Source: Mucilaginibacter gossypiicola
Lineage (GTDB): Bacteria > Bacteroidota > Bacteroidia > Sphingobacteriales > Sphingobacteriaceae
Direction: 5' to 3'
DNA length: 64,000 bases
Assembly: GCF_900110105.1 (NCBI RefSeq)
Contig: NZ_FOCL01000003.1
Span: 496,001-560,000, forward strand
Position 1 is the first letter of the stretch. The number at the start of each line of letters is the position of its first letter. The notes under the pieces are model-generated. The model was given only the letters and a program-made list of their open reading frames with translations, was not told the DNA's origin and did no database searches. The position numbers and the translations under genes were made by a program. Below are positions 28,464-37,026 of the stretch, piece by piece.

Positions 28464-31028
28464 ATGGATTGTAAAAAAATTTATAAAAGCTTATTTTTCT
28501 TAATACTGTTCTTTTCTGCTTCTGCATTATATGCACAGCAAACGGTTATAACAGGTACCGTTACCGATGCGGGTAACAAACAAACCTTACCTTCTGTAAG
28601 TATATCGTTTACAGGTACAACAACAGGTACCACTGCCGATGTTAACGGTAAATATCGCCTCGTAACAAGTAATCAGGAATATAAACAAATCAAAGTTTCG
28701 TTTTTAGGTTATAAAGATGCATTTTTAGCCGTTGTTCCGGGTAAAGAGCAGGTTATCAACGTAAGGCTATTCCCTGCTTCTCAACAACTTAATGAGGTTG
28801 TTGTAAAATCGGGCAAAAAACCTAAATACCGTAATAAAGATAACCCGGCTGTTGAGTTGATCCGCAAGGTTATCGAAAACAAAGAAAAGAACCGTCCTGA
28901 AGCATACGACTATGTTGAATACAAAGAGTATGATAAAATGATGTTTGCGCTGAGCAATGTATCGGCCCAGTTTTCGGACAGGAAGTTTTTCCGCAAATAC
29001 AAATTCATTTTAGATAATCGCGATAGCTCGTTGGTACCAGGCAAATCGTTGTTACCTATCTATCTTGACGAAAAGCTGCAACAAGTTTATTACCGCAAAA
29101 ACCCTGAGAAAACCAGGGAAGATATAACAGGTCAAAAAAGTGTAAATTATGGTCCAGGTATTGATAACGAAGGCTTAACCCAGTATTTCAAACACCTGTA
29201 TAACAAGGTTGACATTTATACCAATAACGTATTTTTAATTACCAGCCAATTCCTGAGCCCGATCTCTGATAACTCGCCAAACTATTACAAATACTTTATT
29301 GCCGATACCATTGTTGACGCGCACAACAACAAGCTTGTAAAGCTTGATTTCACTCCGCGTAATAGCACCGATGTACTTTTTGAGGGAAGTATCTATATTA
29401 CCCTTGACGGCAATTACGCTGTACAAAAGTGTGATCTGACTATCAACAAACACATCAATATCAACTTCATCAGGTCGATGAACGTAAACCTGGAGTTCCA
29501 GCAAAATCCCGACGGCCGTTATCACCTGAGCAAAAGCACTACCATTGCCGATTTTGGAGCATCCAAAAAAGACGCAAAAAGTGGGTTGTTTGGTATAAGA
29601 GCCATAACGTACAGCAACTATGTTGTAAACAAACCCCATCCGGACACCACCTATCAAGGATCTCAATATGCTGAACTGAGTGATGAAGTGAAGCATCGTC
29701 CGGAATCCTTTTGGCAGGAAAACAGGCCCGATACCTTAAGAACTGCCGAAGCAAAAGTTTATAAAAACATTGACAGCCTGCGCAACATGCCTTCATTTAA
29801 GCGCACCGTTGATATAGCAACACTCCTGCTTGCTGGTTACAAAGGCTTCGGTAAGTTTGAATTAGGCCCTGCCAATACGTTTTATAGCTTTAACCCTGTT
29901 GAAGGTTTCCGCCTGCGTGTAGGTGGCCGTACAACACCCGAATTAAGCAAACGTTACTATTTTGAAACATATGCTGCTTATGGTTTTAAGGACGAGCGCT
30001 GGAAGTACTTTTTAAGTGCAACCTATTCGCTTAACGATAAATCCATATATCGTTTCCCGCAAAACTATATCAGGGCAAGTTTCCAGCGTGACACCAAGAT
30101 ACCTGGTGCTAACCTACAGTTTGTACAGGAGGACAACTTCCTGTTATCGTTTAAGCGTGGTGTAAATGATAAGTTCCTGTACAACGATTTTTACAGGTTT
30201 GATTATGTACATGAGCTGCAAAGCCATTTTTCATACGCCGCAGGCTTCAAAAAGTGGACACAAGAACCAGCCGGATCATTGTATTTTGACAATATCATCA
30301 ATGATCTGCCAAACTCTATCCATCATTTAACCACTACCGAGCTTACCGCAAGCGTACGCTGGGCACCCCATGAGCAGTTTTACCAGGGTAAAATCTACAG
30401 GATCCCTATCCCTAATAAATACCCTGCATTTGAGCTCGATTACGCTTCAGGTATTAAAGGCTTATTTGCCGGCGAGTACAACTATCAAAAGCTTGATTTC
30501 CGCGCTGATAAACGCTTCTATTTTTCGCAGTTAGGTTATGCGGATATCAATGCCTCGGCAGGTAAAATTTTCGGTTCGGTACCGTACCCATTGTTAACCA
30601 TACACAGGGCTAACCAAACTTATGCATATGATATCGACTCATACAACTTAATGAACTTTTTGGAGTTTGTGAGTGATAAATATGCAAGCTTCAGGATTGA
30701 TCAGCACTTCAGCGGTTTCTTCTTCAACAAAATACCATTGTTAAAGAAACTGAAATGGCGTGAAACAGCATCCGTAAAAGTATTATATGGTGGTTTATCT
30801 GATCAAAACAATCCGTCAATACATCCGTCATTATATCAATTACCGGTAGGTGCCGATGGTGTGCCAATTACTTATACATTAGGTAAAACACCTTACGTTG
30901 AAGGTAGCGTTGGTATCGAAAATATATTTAAATTTATACGCATAGATTTTGTAAAGCGCTTTACCTACCTTGACCAGCCAAACGTTGCCCAATGGGGACT
31001 AAGGACAAGGCTTAAATTTGACTTCTAA
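28464..31028 (+). CDS. DUF5686 outer-membrane protein with carboxypeptidase-like regulatory domain
   Basis: An 854-residue exported protein: signal peptide from the ATG at 28464 (MDCKKIYKSLFFLILFF, ending ALYAQQ), a carboxypeptidase-regulatory-like beta-sandwich (about residues 25-110, VITGTVTDAGNKQTLPSVSI), then the long DUF5686 region, whose second half looks like an outer-membrane barrel ending in LRTRLKFDF. There is no TonB-receptor plug. It is 29 bp upstream of the CDP-alcohol transferase gene. Function of the family is not established. The setting between inositol-lipid genes makes lipid trafficking or display at the outer membrane a speculation worth testing. Confidence 0.8.
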   Translation: MDCKKIYKSLFFLILFFSASALYAQQTVITGTVTDAGNKQTLPSVSISFTGTTTGTTADVNGKYRLVTSNQEYKQIKVSFLGYKDAFLAVVPGKEQVINVRLFPASQQLNEVVVKSGKKPKYRNKDNPAVELIRKVIENKEKNRPEAYDYVEYKEYDKMMFALSNVSAQFSDRKFFRKYKFILDNRDSSLVPGKSLLPIYLDEKLQQVYYRKNPEKTREDITGQKSVNYGPGIDNEGLTQYFKHLYNKVDIYTNNVFLITSQFLSPISDNSPNYYKYFIADTIVDAHNNKLVKLDFTPRNSTDVLFEGSIYITLDGNYAVQKCDLTINKHININFIRSMNVNLEFQQNPDGRYHLSKSTTIADFGASKKDAKSGLFGIRAITYSNYVVNKPHPDTTYQGSQYAELSDEVKHRPESFWQENRPDTLRTAEAKVYKNIDSLRNMPSFKRTVDIATLLLAGYKGFGKFELGPANTFYSFNPVEGFRLRVGGRTTPELSKRYYFETYAAYGFKDERWKYFLSATYSLNDKSIYRFPQNYIRASFQRDTKIPGANLQFVQEDNFLLSFKRGVNDKFLYNDFYRFDYVHELQSHFSYAAGFKKWTQEPAGSLYFDNIINDLPNSIHHLTTTELTASVRWAPHEQFYQGKIYRIPIPNKYPAFELDYASGIKGLFAGEYNYQKLDFRADKRFYFSQLGYADINASAGKIFGSVPYPLLTIHRANQTYAYDIDSYNLMNFLEFVSDKYASFRIDQHFSGFFFNKIPLLKKLKWRETASVKVLYGGLSDQNNPSIHPSLYQLPVGADGVPITYTLGKTPYVEGSVGIENIFKFIRIDFVKRFTYLDQPNVAQWGLRTRLKFDF

Positions 31029-31057
31029 TCATTGCACCTAAATAAGCAGAGAGAAAA

Positions 31058-31795
31058 ATGGAACAGCAAACAACAACACTTAGGAGATCATTCAGAACCA
31101 ACTTGCAATTAGGCATTTATAAGGTTATTGATCCGTTTGTGAAGATCCTTATAAAAATAGGCTTAACCCCCAACGCCGTTACTACCATTGGTTTTGTACT
31201 TAACGTAGGTGTTGCTGGTATATTTATTTTAGGTGCCGAAGAAGGCAACCGCGGCGACCTGAGCTATGTAGGCTGGGCTGGCGGCCTTATCCTTTTTGCA
31301 GGCTTATTTGATATGCTTGATGGCCAGGTAGCCCGCTTAGGCAATATGAAGTCGACCTTTGGCGCCCTGTATGATTCTGTACTTGACCGCTACAGTGAGT
31401 TGATCATGTTTTTGGGAATTTGCTATTACCTGGTGGCACATCACTACTTTGTGAGCTCGATAGCAGCCTTTATTGCGCTTATTGGCTCAATGATGGTAAG
31501 CTACGTACGTGCCCGTGCCGAAGGTTTAGGTGTTGAAATTAAGGGCGGCTTAATGCAAAGGCCCGAGCGTGTAGTAACCATCGGTTTATGCGCAGCCTTA
31601 TCGGGTATAGTAGCTCAGTACATTGGCGGTAACTATAAATTATTTGTTCCCGGCATTAAATTCCATGTATTTGAAACCATATCGATATTTACTATTCCGC
31701 TGGTAATACTCGCCGTTTTAACCAATATCACCGCTTTTAACAGGTTAAGAGATGCTAAAAAGGCTTTAACGAAACTGGAAGAAGGAGAGGAATAG
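31058..31795 (+). CDS. CDP-alcohol phosphatidyltransferase, candidate phosphatidylinositol-phosphate synthase
   Basis: A 245-residue integral membrane enzyme with six predicted helices and the complete CDP-alcohol motif: D85-x2-D88-G89-x2-A92-R93-x8-G102-x3-D106-x3-D110. It joins CDP-diacylglycerol to an alcohol phosphate. With ino1 two genes upstream, inositol-1-phosphate is the likely acceptor, as for PIP synthases; phosphatidylglycerophosphate or archaetidyl-type synthesis are the alternatives. No dedicated PIP phosphatase is visible nearby. Confidence 0.85.
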   Translation: MEQQTTTLRRSFRTNLQLGIYKVIDPFVKILIKIGLTPNAVTTIGFVLNVGVAGIFILGAEEGNRGDLSYVGWAGGLILFAGLFDMLDGQVARLGNMKSTFGALYDSVLDRYSELIMFLGICYYLVAHHYFVSSIAAFIALIGSMMVSYVRARAEGLGVEIKGGLMQRPERVVTIGLCAALSGIVAQYIGGNYKLFVPGIKFHVFETISIFTIPLVILAVLTNITAFNRLRDAKKALTKLEEGEE

Positions 31796-31800
31796 TTTTC

Positions 31801-31890
31801 AGTTGACAGGTTCCGGGTAGACAGCGAAGGTTTAAATTCTCGATGTAAAACTTTCCGCTCAAGACTTAGAACTTCGAACTTACAACTACC
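31801..31890. repeat. Dispersed low-complexity intergenic sequence
   Basis: Words such as CAGTTGACAGGTTCCGGG and CTTAGAACTTCGAACTTACAACT resemble intergenic repeats I recall from related genomes. No gene is supported here. Confidence 0.3.
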
Positions 31891-31922
31891 GGCAAAATAT
31901 CATATCTTCGCAACAATTAAAT

Positions 31923-31965
31923 AAAGGCATTTACACTTAGCAATATCTTTGCTAAAATTGCCTTT
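31923..31965 (+). terminator. Two-tier hairpin after the phosphatidyltransferase gene
   Basis: AAAGGCA (31923-31929) pairs with TGCCTTT (31959-31965), enclosing TTAGCAA (31937-31943) paired with TTGCTAA (31949-31955). It likely ends the DUF5686-transferase transcript. Confidence 0.6.
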
Positions 31966-32059
31966 TGTTGGTTAAAGGCCAGCCATCTTTAGTAAAATTA
32001 AAAATACACCATAACAGGCAGAGAGATCCTAAAAGCGTTTTAAATCCTGATTATAAACA

Positions 32060-32686
32060 ATGAAAAAGAATTATATATCCAACTCGCAGGAATCTGTGAG
32101 GATGTTTAAAAGCGATTTTTTAGAGAGCCTGTCTAAAGTGCACTGGACTGTGCCTTTGTATATTTTTGTACCTGTTATTGGATATTGCAGCTACAAATAT
32201 TTCGACCTGATGAGCCCGAATATTTTAGGTTATATAGGCCTCTTTGCTTTCGGTTTATTTATCTGGACAATTACAGAATACGTAATGCACCGCTTTGTGT
32301 TCCACTATCATCCAAGTGAAAAGCTGGAATGGGCACAGCGCCTGCACTTCATTATGCACGGTGTACACCACGATTATCCAAGCGATGCCAAACGTTTGGT
32401 ATTGCCCCCATCGCTAAGTATCCCTTTGTCTACCGGCTTTTTCTTTTTATTTAAATGGCTATTACCGGTTGATTATATCTGGGGATTTTTTCCTGGCTTT
32501 ATACTGGGCTATTTGATCTACGATATCTCGCATTATGCTATGCACCACTTTAACTTTAAAAGCGGTATTTTCAAAAAGATCAAACAACACCACATGTTGC
32601 ACCACTACCAGGATCCTGAAAAGGGCTATGGTGTAAGCTCACCGTTTTGGGATAAAATTTTCCGTTCAGATTTCTTAAAAAAATAG
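32060..32686 (+). CDS. Sterol desaturase/fatty-acid hydroxylase-family protein, candidate sphingolipid fatty-acid 2-hydroxylase
   Basis: A 208-residue membrane di-iron hydroxylase. The histidine clusters are complete: H77-x4-H82, H96-x3-H100-x2-H103-H104, H158-x3-H162-H163, H177-H178 and H181-H182. The order and linkers (LVLPP after the second cluster, HHYQDPEKGYGVSSPFWD at the end) closely resemble yeast Scs7 and animal FA2H, which 2-hydroxylate the acyl chain of ceramide. Two bases separate it from the AUR1-like gene. This fits 2-hydroxylated ceramides in Sphingobacteriaceae; substrate inferred. Confidence 0.82.
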   Translation: MKKNYISNSQESVRMFKSDFLESLSKVHWTVPLYIFVPVIGYCSYKYFDLMSPNILGYIGLFAFGLFIWTITEYVMHRFVFHYHPSEKLEWAQRLHFIMHGVHHDYPSDAKRLVLPPSLSIPLSTGFFFLFKWLLPVDYIWGFFPGFILGYLIYDISHYAMHHFNFKSGIFKKIKQHHMLHHYQDPEKGYGVSSPFWDKIFRSDFLKK

Positions 32687-32688
32687 CA

Positions 32689-33624
32689 ATGACCAATGCC
32701 AACAACGGCGTAACTGTAAATATCCGCTCGATAATTATTGTTTCGCTGCTTTCCATTGCTTACCTGGCGCTTTCAACATTCCTTATAGGTTATAAACCAG
32801 ATGAGCTTACCCTGGTAGTTATTTTCAATGTGCTATTTTATGCATCGGCTATAACCCGCAAGTTTATATTAGGCTTCACTATTTTTATAGTGTACTGGAT
32901 CATTTTTGATTACATGAAGGCCTTCCCCAATTATAACTATAACCCGGTGCATATTGCTCAGCTCTACAATGCAGAAAAGCACTTGTTTGGTATTCACTTC
33001 AACGGGAAACTATTAACACCAAACGAATATTGGCTGGCTAACAGTAATACTTTTATTGATGTGGTATCGGGCTTGTTTTACCTGTGCTGGATTCCGGTGC
33101 CGCTGGGCTTTGCAGCTTATTTGTTTTTCAAAAACAAAAAGCAGTTCCTCAATTTTTCGCTCACCTTTGTTTTGGTGAATATTTTGGGCTTTATAGTTTA
33201 TTACACCTACCCTGCTGCACCACCCTGGTTTGTACAATACCATGGCTTTCATTTTATCCCTTTAACTATGGGTAATACAGCGGGACTGGCCAGATTTGAT
33301 GCTTTTTTTCACGCAAGCATTTTTAAAAACATTTATACCAAAGGCTCAAACGTATTTGCAGCCATGCCATCGCTGCATTCCTCCTACCCGGTTATAGTGC
33401 TTTACTATGGTATAAAGAACAGATTAGGCCTCGTTAATATCTTTTTTGCCGCTGTAACTGTAGGTATCTGGTTTACCGCTGTATATGCAAGTCATCATTA
33501 TGTGCTTGATGTGTTAGCCGGCATTACCTGTGCTTGTTTAGGTATAACGCTGTACAACGTACTGCTAAAGAAATTTAGCAGTTTACAGTCTGCCCTGAAC
33601 AACTACGAGAAAGTGATTTCTTAA
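32689..33624 (+). CDS. AUR1-like PAP2-family membrane protein, candidate inositol-phosphoryl-ceramide synthase
   Basis: A 311-residue polytopic membrane protein. The PAP2 active site is of the AUR1 subtype: AMPSLHS (H230) and ASHHYVLD (H270-x3-D274), with YPAAPPWF (174-181) preceding, which mirrors the conserved proline-rich APPW segment of fungal Aur1. Aur1 moves phosphoinositol from phosphatidylinositol to ceramide. Together with ceramide, inositol-phosphate and PIP-synthase genes upstream, IPC synthesis is the best reading. Alternatives are a PIP phosphatase or another lipid phosphatase. Confidence 0.78.
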   Translation: MTNANNGVTVNIRSIIIVSLLSIAYLALSTFLIGYKPDELTLVVIFNVLFYASAITRKFILGFTIFIVYWIIFDYMKAFPNYNYNPVHIAQLYNAEKHLFGIHFNGKLLTPNEYWLANSNTFIDVVSGLFYLCWIPVPLGFAAYLFFKNKKQFLNFSLTFVLVNILGFIVYYTYPAAPPWFVQYHGFHFIPLTMGNTAGLARFDAFFHASIFKNIYTKGSNVFAAMPSLHSSYPVIVLYYGIKNRLGLVNIFFAAVTVGIWFTAVYASHHYVLDVLAGITCACLGITLYNVLLKKFSSLQSALNNYEKVIS

Positions 33625-33823
33625 GAGTCAGCTCTTGTACAAAATCTTCTTTTATATACAACCTGTTGTATTAAAACCTGTGCTGTTGAAAAAGGGATTA
33701 CTAATTGTTGATTAATATTTCCTCAGCTATTATCCTGAAAAACAGCCTATACAGCTAATAAAAGCATCAAAAGCAATCCTGTTTATATAAACTATATTAA
33801 GATTACGTTAAACAGGCACGCTA

Positions 33824-33857
33824 TTTGCCTAATTATAAGCAGATTATTGTATTTTTG
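33824..33857 (+). promoter_or_regulatory. Bacteroidota-type promoter for the TPR gene
   Basis: TTTG (33824-33827), a 22-bp spacer and TATTTTTG (33850-33857) match -33/-7 consensus exactly. The transcript would start about 8 bp before the ATG at 33871. Confidence 0.6.
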
Positions 33858-33870
33858 AGTAATCTGTTAT

Positions 33871-34671
33871 ATGAAGAGACTTTTTACCTTACTTTTTATT
33901 CTGACAGCCGCGTTTAAATTATCTGCACATGCAAGTGATCTGGATAGCCTCAAACAAAAATTACAGGTTACCAGCGACTCCCTCAAAGGCCCCATCTATA
34001 CGCAAATAGCCGCCCAATATTTAGGATATGACACCGTATCTACCCGGCGAATGAAATACTATTTTCAAACGGAGGCGCTCAATTACACTATGCTTGCGCT
34101 GCATTATTATTCCACTTATAATGATACTTTAGGCCAGCGGACAAGCTTTAACGCGCTGGCAAAGGTTTATCGTTCCCAGCGAAAGTTTATCCAGGCCAAA
34201 TGGTTTATATTACAATCGAATACTATATCACGCCAAAGAAAAGACACGCTCAATATTATCACCTCGCTCGTTGAACTCGCAGCCATCAAAAGTGATATCA
34301 AAGACTACAAGCTAAGCATGAAGGACCTGAACGATGCTTTAAATCTGTCGCTCAAAACTCATGACCCTAAAAAAGAATCTGTAGTACAGGTAGGTTATGC
34401 CGAACTGTACCGAAAAATGAACGATTTCGATAAAGCGGCCGCGGCAATTAAACGCCACGAGTTTTTAGATGATAGCCTTAACCAGGTTACCGTTGACAGC
34501 ATTGCCAAAGTAGCCACTGCCGATTCGATAAAAATCAAAAAGAAGGATTCGGTTCTGGCCAAAAAAAAAGTTTATACCAGCAACTTGAAACGCAGGCCAA
34601 TGCTAAGATACGCCAGGCACATAACGTCAATGTCGTTCTCACAATCACCACTCTTGTTCTCGTCATTATAG
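33871..34671 (+). CDS. Exported TPR protein with an apparent C-terminal frameshift
   Basis: A signal peptide (MKRLFTLLFILTAAFKLSA) is followed by tetratricopeptide-like helices (about residues 40-200), as in the sensory N-terminal parts of Bacteroidota TPR regulators. As read, the protein ends after 266 residues with an atypical Arg/Ser-rich tail. After a run of nine A (34561-34569) the -1 frame instead encodes QQLETQANAKIRQAHNVN, a strong membrane segment (VVLTITTLVLVIIALIIIY) and a basic tail ending at 34742, giving about 290 residues. I take the -1 version as the ancestral protein; it lacks any kinase or DNA-binding domain. Confidence 0.65.
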   Translation: MKRLFTLLFILTAAFKLSAHASDLDSLKQKLQVTSDSLKGPIYTQIAAQYLGYDTVSTRRMKYYFQTEALNYTMLALHYYSTYNDTLGQRTSFNALAKVYRSQRKFIQAKWFILQSNTISRQRKDTLNIITSLVELAAIKSDIKDYKLSMKDLNDALNLSLKTHDPKKESVVQVGYAELYRKMNDFDKAAAAIKRHEFLDDSLNQVTVDSIAKVATADSIKIKKKDSVLAKKKVYTSNLKRRPMLRYARHITSMSFSQSPLLFSSL

Positions 34672-34742
34672 CTTTAATTATCATTTACAGACGAAAGAAA
34701 ACCGGTCGCTGGCGTTCTGCAATCAGGCGACCCAAACAATAA
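34561..34742 (+). other. A9 slippery run and -1-frame continuation of the TPR gene
   Basis: Nine A at 34561-34569 mark the switch point. From 34569 the -1 frame (AGT TTA TAC CAG CAA) stays open for 57 codons to a TAA at 34740-34742 and encodes a coiled segment plus a membrane helix with a positively charged end. A lost A, a sequencing error, or slippage during transcription or translation would all explain it. Confidence 0.6.
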
Positions 34743-34780
34743 TTTAAACCACGGGCGTTTAAAATTGTCAAAACACCAAG

Positions 34781-35338
34781 ATGAAAAAGCTAATTGTTTT
34801 ATTTGCTGCGCTGGCCTGCCTGGGTCAGACCTACGGCCAAAGCAGTAAACGTTTCCGGACTGAGTTTTTAAACAGCATTAATGCTACCCGGCAAAAGGGT
34901 TGTAACTGTGGTAGCAAATACTTTCCGCCTGCACCGCCCCTCACCTGGAACAATGACCTGGAAGATGCCGCCGTAGGGCACGCTAAAGACATGGCCCGCC
35001 AAAACTATTTTAGTCATGATAGCAAGGATGGTCGCAGTATGGAAGACCGGATTGTGTATGCCGGCTATAAATTTAAAGGCTTCAAAAGTTTTGCCATAGG
35101 CGAAAACATAGCACAAGGCCAGCAAAGCATTGCAGAAGTAATGGCCGGCTGGTTTAAAAGCGAAGGCCACTGCCGCAATCTCATGAACCCCGACTTTAAA
35201 GAGGTTGGCGTTGCTGAATATAAAACCTACTGGGTACAGGATTTTGGTGGTCGTACATCTTTTTCGGCAGCACAACAAAGGCTGATTAAATCAGGTAGAT
35301 ACAGGCTAATTCAGGAAAAACCAGTGGAAGGGCATTGA
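34781..35338 (+). CDS. Exported CAP-domain (SCP/PR-1-like) protein
   Basis: A 185-residue protein with a signal peptide ending at TYGQ and one CAP domain filling the rest. The cavity residues are visible: His in GHAKDMARQNYFSHDS, Glu in GENIAQGQ, and the HCRNLMNPDFKEVGVA motif. Bacterial CAP proteins are secreted or periplasmic; their biochemical role is poorly known. It follows the TPR gene by 38 bp of the extended reading and may be cotranscribed. It ends against a 28-bp inverted repeat. Confidence 0.88.
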   Translation: MKKLIVLFAALACLGQTYGQSSKRFRTEFLNSINATRQKGCNCGSKYFPPAPPLTWNNDLEDAAVGHAKDMARQNYFSHDSKDGRSMEDRIVYAGYKFKGFKSFAIGENIAQGQQSIAEVMAGWFKSEGHCRNLMNPDFKEVGVAEYKTYWVQDFGGRTSFSAAQQRLIKSGRYRLIQEKPVEGH

Positions 35339-35340
35339 TA

Positions 35341-35435
35341 TTGTCTGAACTCGAATTAAACGAATTAATTGAATTTATCGAATTTGCTAAGCATTCTGTC
35401 CATTCCTTTAATTCGTTTAATTCGAGTTCAGACAA
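35341..35435. repeat. 28-bp perfect inverted repeat between convergent genes
   Basis: Arms at 35341-35368 and 35408-35435 are perfect reverse complements (left arm begins TTGTCTGAACTCGAATTAAA) around a 39-bp spacer. It fills the whole space between the CAP stop and the DUF1456 stop, so it can fold in either transcript. A diverged relative is at 14974-15057. Confidence 0.8.
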
Positions 35436-35684
35436 TTACTTCCCCGCTTCCGGTTTCGGTTTTGGCTCCCTTGGACCACGTTTGTAGATAATCAGCCCAT
35501 TCAGGAAGTTACGCAGGATCTGGTCGCCACAAGGCTTAAAATTGGGGTGATCATCAGCGCGGAATATAGCGCCTATTTCGGCTTTGGTAATTCTGAAATT
35601 GGCCAATGCCAAAACCTTGATGATATCATCATCAGTAAATTTCATAGCTACCCGCAGCTTTTTCATGATATCGTTATTGCTCAT
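35436..35684 (-). CDS. DUF1456 (YehS-like) protein, single-repeat form
   Basis: An 82-residue protein. One DUF1456 unit (residues 1-70) is present: NNDIMKKLRVAMKFTDDDIIKVLALANF and AIFRADDHPNFKPCGDQILRNFLNGL, followed by a Pro/Lys-rich tail. The Escherichia coli relative YehS carries two such units, so this is a half-length version. Function is unknown. It lies 21 bp downstream of the helicase gene and is probably in the same transcript. Confidence 0.82.
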   Translation of the reverse strand: MSNNDIMKKLRVAMKFTDDDIIKVLALANFRITKAEIGAIFRADDHPNFKPCGDQILRNFLNGLIIYKRGPREPKPKPEAGK

Positions 35685-35705
35685 TATATCTTCTTTTTAA
35701 CAAAA

Positions 35706-37007
35706 TTACCTCGAAATTTCCATCTTCACCTTTTTGCCTTTAATTTTTTCGGCTTTTACCTGTTTTACTACACCTTCTATCTTGTCGCGTTTTATGGCAG
35801 CGTATGATGAATAGTCAAGCACTTCTATCAGGCCAAGGTCCTCCTTTGCCAGCCCTCCCTTTTTGAGCAGCAGACCAACTATATCAACCTTGTTTACCTT
35901 ATCCTTTTTTCCGGCGGCTATATACAACGTAAGCCATGGTGATGCCGGTGGCAATATCAGTTTCTTAGGCAATTCTTCAACCTCGGGCAGTTGTTTTAAA
36001 TATGGCAGCTTTTCATCGGGCGCTAACATCAGGTATGATGTTCCTTTGGCATTCATACGTGCCGTGCGGCCGTTACGATGTAAAAAAGCCTCCTCATTAT
36101 GCGGCAACTGGTAATGCACCACATATTCTATCTCCGGGATATCCAGCCCGCGCGAAGCCAGATCAGTAGTGATTAGTAACTTATGACTTCCGTTTCTGAA
36201 TTTGATCAGTGCCCGCTCCCTATCCTCCTGTTCCATGCCTCCATGAAAAATATCGTGTTCCAATCCCATGTACCAAAGCGATTCGCTGATCCGGTCGACT
36301 GCCTCACGATGGTTGCAAAATACAAGCGTTGCATTGCTGCCTATTTTACAAAGCAGTGCAAAAAGCGCCTCGAGTTTATCTGTAGCTTCGGTTACTATAG
36401 CTTTTTGTTTAATATCCGGTGTAGAGGTAACATTGGCCAGAAAATTTACTTCAACAGGTTTATCGATACCCGTAAAAGCAGGGATCTCATCCATTTTAGT
36501 GGCCGAAGTCAGGATTCGCTTTTTAATTGCAGGCAACTGCCGGATGATGTAAGCCATATCTTCCTGGAAACCATATTCAAGCGCCTTATCAAACTCATCA
36601 AGTATCAGGGTTTGAACAGTATCAGTACTAAAATTTTCTTCGCGCAGGTGAAAGGCGATACGCCCGGGTGTACCAACCAAAACTGCCGGCGGATGTGAGA
36701 GGTTGTTTCGTTCAACTTTTACTGCATGTCCACCGTAGCAGCAATTGATTTTGAAACCGGTACTCATTGCTTTCCACACTTGTTCAATTTGCAATGCAAG
36801 CTCACGCGATGGCACCAGGATCATCACCTGTACCGTATCAATATCGGCCTTAACTAAGTTTAACAAGGGCAATAAAAACCCAAGTGTTTTTCCCGAACCG
36901 GTAGGCGATAAAAGAATTACGTCGCCCTTTTTAGCGGCACTAAGCGCGGCAAGCTGCATAGGATTAAGGGCAGTTATGCCGAGGTTACTCAATGCCTTTT
37001 CAATCAT
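35706..37007 (-). CDS. DEAD-box RNA helicase, DbpA-like
   Basis: A 433-residue ATP-dependent RNA helicase. Motifs in order: Q-motif region (LGITALNPMQLAAL), Walker A SPTGSGKT (about residue 36), PGRIAF, motif II DEFD instead of DEAD, SAT, and HRNGRTAR (motif VI). The C-terminal ~75 residues (from PWLTLYIAAGKKDKVNKVDIVG) form a DbpA-type RNA-binding domain, which in E. coli recognises 23S rRNA helix 92 during 50S assembly. That domain argues for a ribosome-biogenesis role. A -7 box is at 37027-37034. Confidence 0.88.
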   Translation of the reverse strand: MIEKALSNLGITALNPMQLAALSAAKKGDVILLSPTGSGKTLGFLLPLLNLVKADIDTVQVMILVPSRELALQIEQVWKAMSTGFKINCCYGGHAVKVERNNLSHPPAVLVGTPGRIAFHLREENFSTDTVQTLILDEFDKALEYGFQEDMAYIIRQLPAIKKRILTSATKMDEIPAFTGIDKPVEVNFLANVTSTPDIKQKAIVTEATDKLEALFALLCKIGSNATLVFCNHREAVDRISESLWYMGLEHDIFHGGMEQEDRERALIKFRNGSHKLLITTDLASRGLDIPEIEYVVHYQLPHNEEAFLHRNGRTARMNAKGTSYLMLAPDEKLPYLKQLPEVEELPKKLILPPASPWLTLYIAAGKKDKVNKVDIVGLLLKKGGLAKEDLGLIEVLDYSSYAAIKRDKIEGVVKQVKAEKIKGKKVKMEISR

Positions 37008-37026
37008 GATTTGTTTTGTTGAGGCG

